Below, in pieces: positions 31,033 to 31,239 of a DNA stretch of 31,239 nt. This DNA is from Azolla pinnata (Eukaryota; Streptophyta; Polypodiopsida; Salviniales; Salviniaceae). Made by a program: the position numbers and the translations under genes. Under the pieces are notes generated by a model that worked only from the letters and a program-made list of their open reading frames with translations, was not told the origin of the DNA and did not search any database. The stretch's first letter is position 1; every line of letters begins with the position of its first letter. Location: contig JBBBWG010003637.1 of assembly GCA_037176905.1 (NCBI GenBank), positions 1-31,239 on the forward strand, read 5' to 3'.

Positions 31033-31239
31033 TTACGTTTCCTCTCCGACTTCCGCGTCGGTGCTCTCCGCTTCGGAGTCCTCCGCAACCTTCGATGTTG
31101 CCGTTTCGCCTCGAGGAACACCCTCTTGGTCCACTTGGCCCCGCACATCCTTCATGATGTCGCATTCGTTCTTCCCGGCGCCTTTGTCTGTTGTGGCCTT
31201 CGTCCCCTCGCCACCACCTTCTTTCTCCTTGGTCCTATG
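31033..31239 (-). CDS. Partial acidic hypothetical ORF at the window edge
   Basis: This minus-strand frame enters from beyond the right edge and ends at TAA (31033-31035). It is charged and low in hydrophobic residues (for example SKVAEDSEAESTDAEVGEET at its end), suggesting a disordered C-terminal tail. It may belong to the same degraded element as the region at 30367-30882. It has no recognised domain and the start is outside the window. Confidence 0.3.
   Translation of the reverse strand, partial: HRTKEKEGGGEGTKATTDKGAGKNECDIMKDVRGQVDQEGVPRGETATSKVAEDSEAESTDAEVGEET

Overview
This window is nuclear DNA of a land plant that almost certainly makes flagellated sperm. About 18 kb of the left side is one split gene whose 31 exons I could join in a continuous frame. 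The product, about 1782 residues, is CFAP43 (WDR96/FAP43), an axonemal protein of the inner-arm dynein tether. Flowering plants and conifers have lost motile cilia and this gene class, so the source is probably a bryophyte, lycophyte, fern, cycad or Ginkgo. Modest intron sizes (about 80 to 1430 bp) argue against the giant-intron gymnosperms. I cannot name the species. GT-AG introns, AT-rich intergenic DNA, a Ty1/copia integrase remnant and a plant-style PIF/Harbinger-derived gene all fit a plant nucleus.

Layout. 1-1196: AT-rich flank with a ~140 bp tandem array, an inverted repeat and a CT-rich leader carrying a 55 bp duplication. 1197-19005 (+): CFAP43. 19006-20744: 3' flank, short repeats, a 100-N scaffold gap bounded by identical 77 bp ends, and an alternating purine/pyrimidine repeat. 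20745-24048 (+): a four-exon gene for an unrecognised Gln/Pro/Ala-rich protein of about 297 aa, in which each of the three introns carries its own minisatellite. 25204-25670 (+): an acidic small-protein ORF that overlaps a second ORF in another frame by ATGA. 26997-28319 (-): an intact PIF/Harbinger-like nuclease-fold protein with a substituted third catalytic position, probably a domesticated transposase. 28.5-29.5 kb (-): a tandem array, two weak hypothetical ORFs, one with a mitochondrial-presequence-like start, and a TTAGGG-type telomere-like motif. 29.4-30.1 kb (-): a copia integrase fragment whose junction with flanking DNA is tandemly duplicated. 30.1-31.2 kb: a GC-rich degenerate coding region, probably an old mobile element or repeat protein.

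How the parts relate. CFAP43 is a stand-alone gene needed only where axonemes are built. I see no functional link between it and the genes to its right. The right-hand 11 kb is very different from the CFAP43 locus: at least nine unrelated tandem-repeat families, a telomere-like tract and broken mobile elements occur there, while the CFAP43 introns show no such arrays. This resembles a subtelomeric or otherwise recombination-prone domain, although that is inference.
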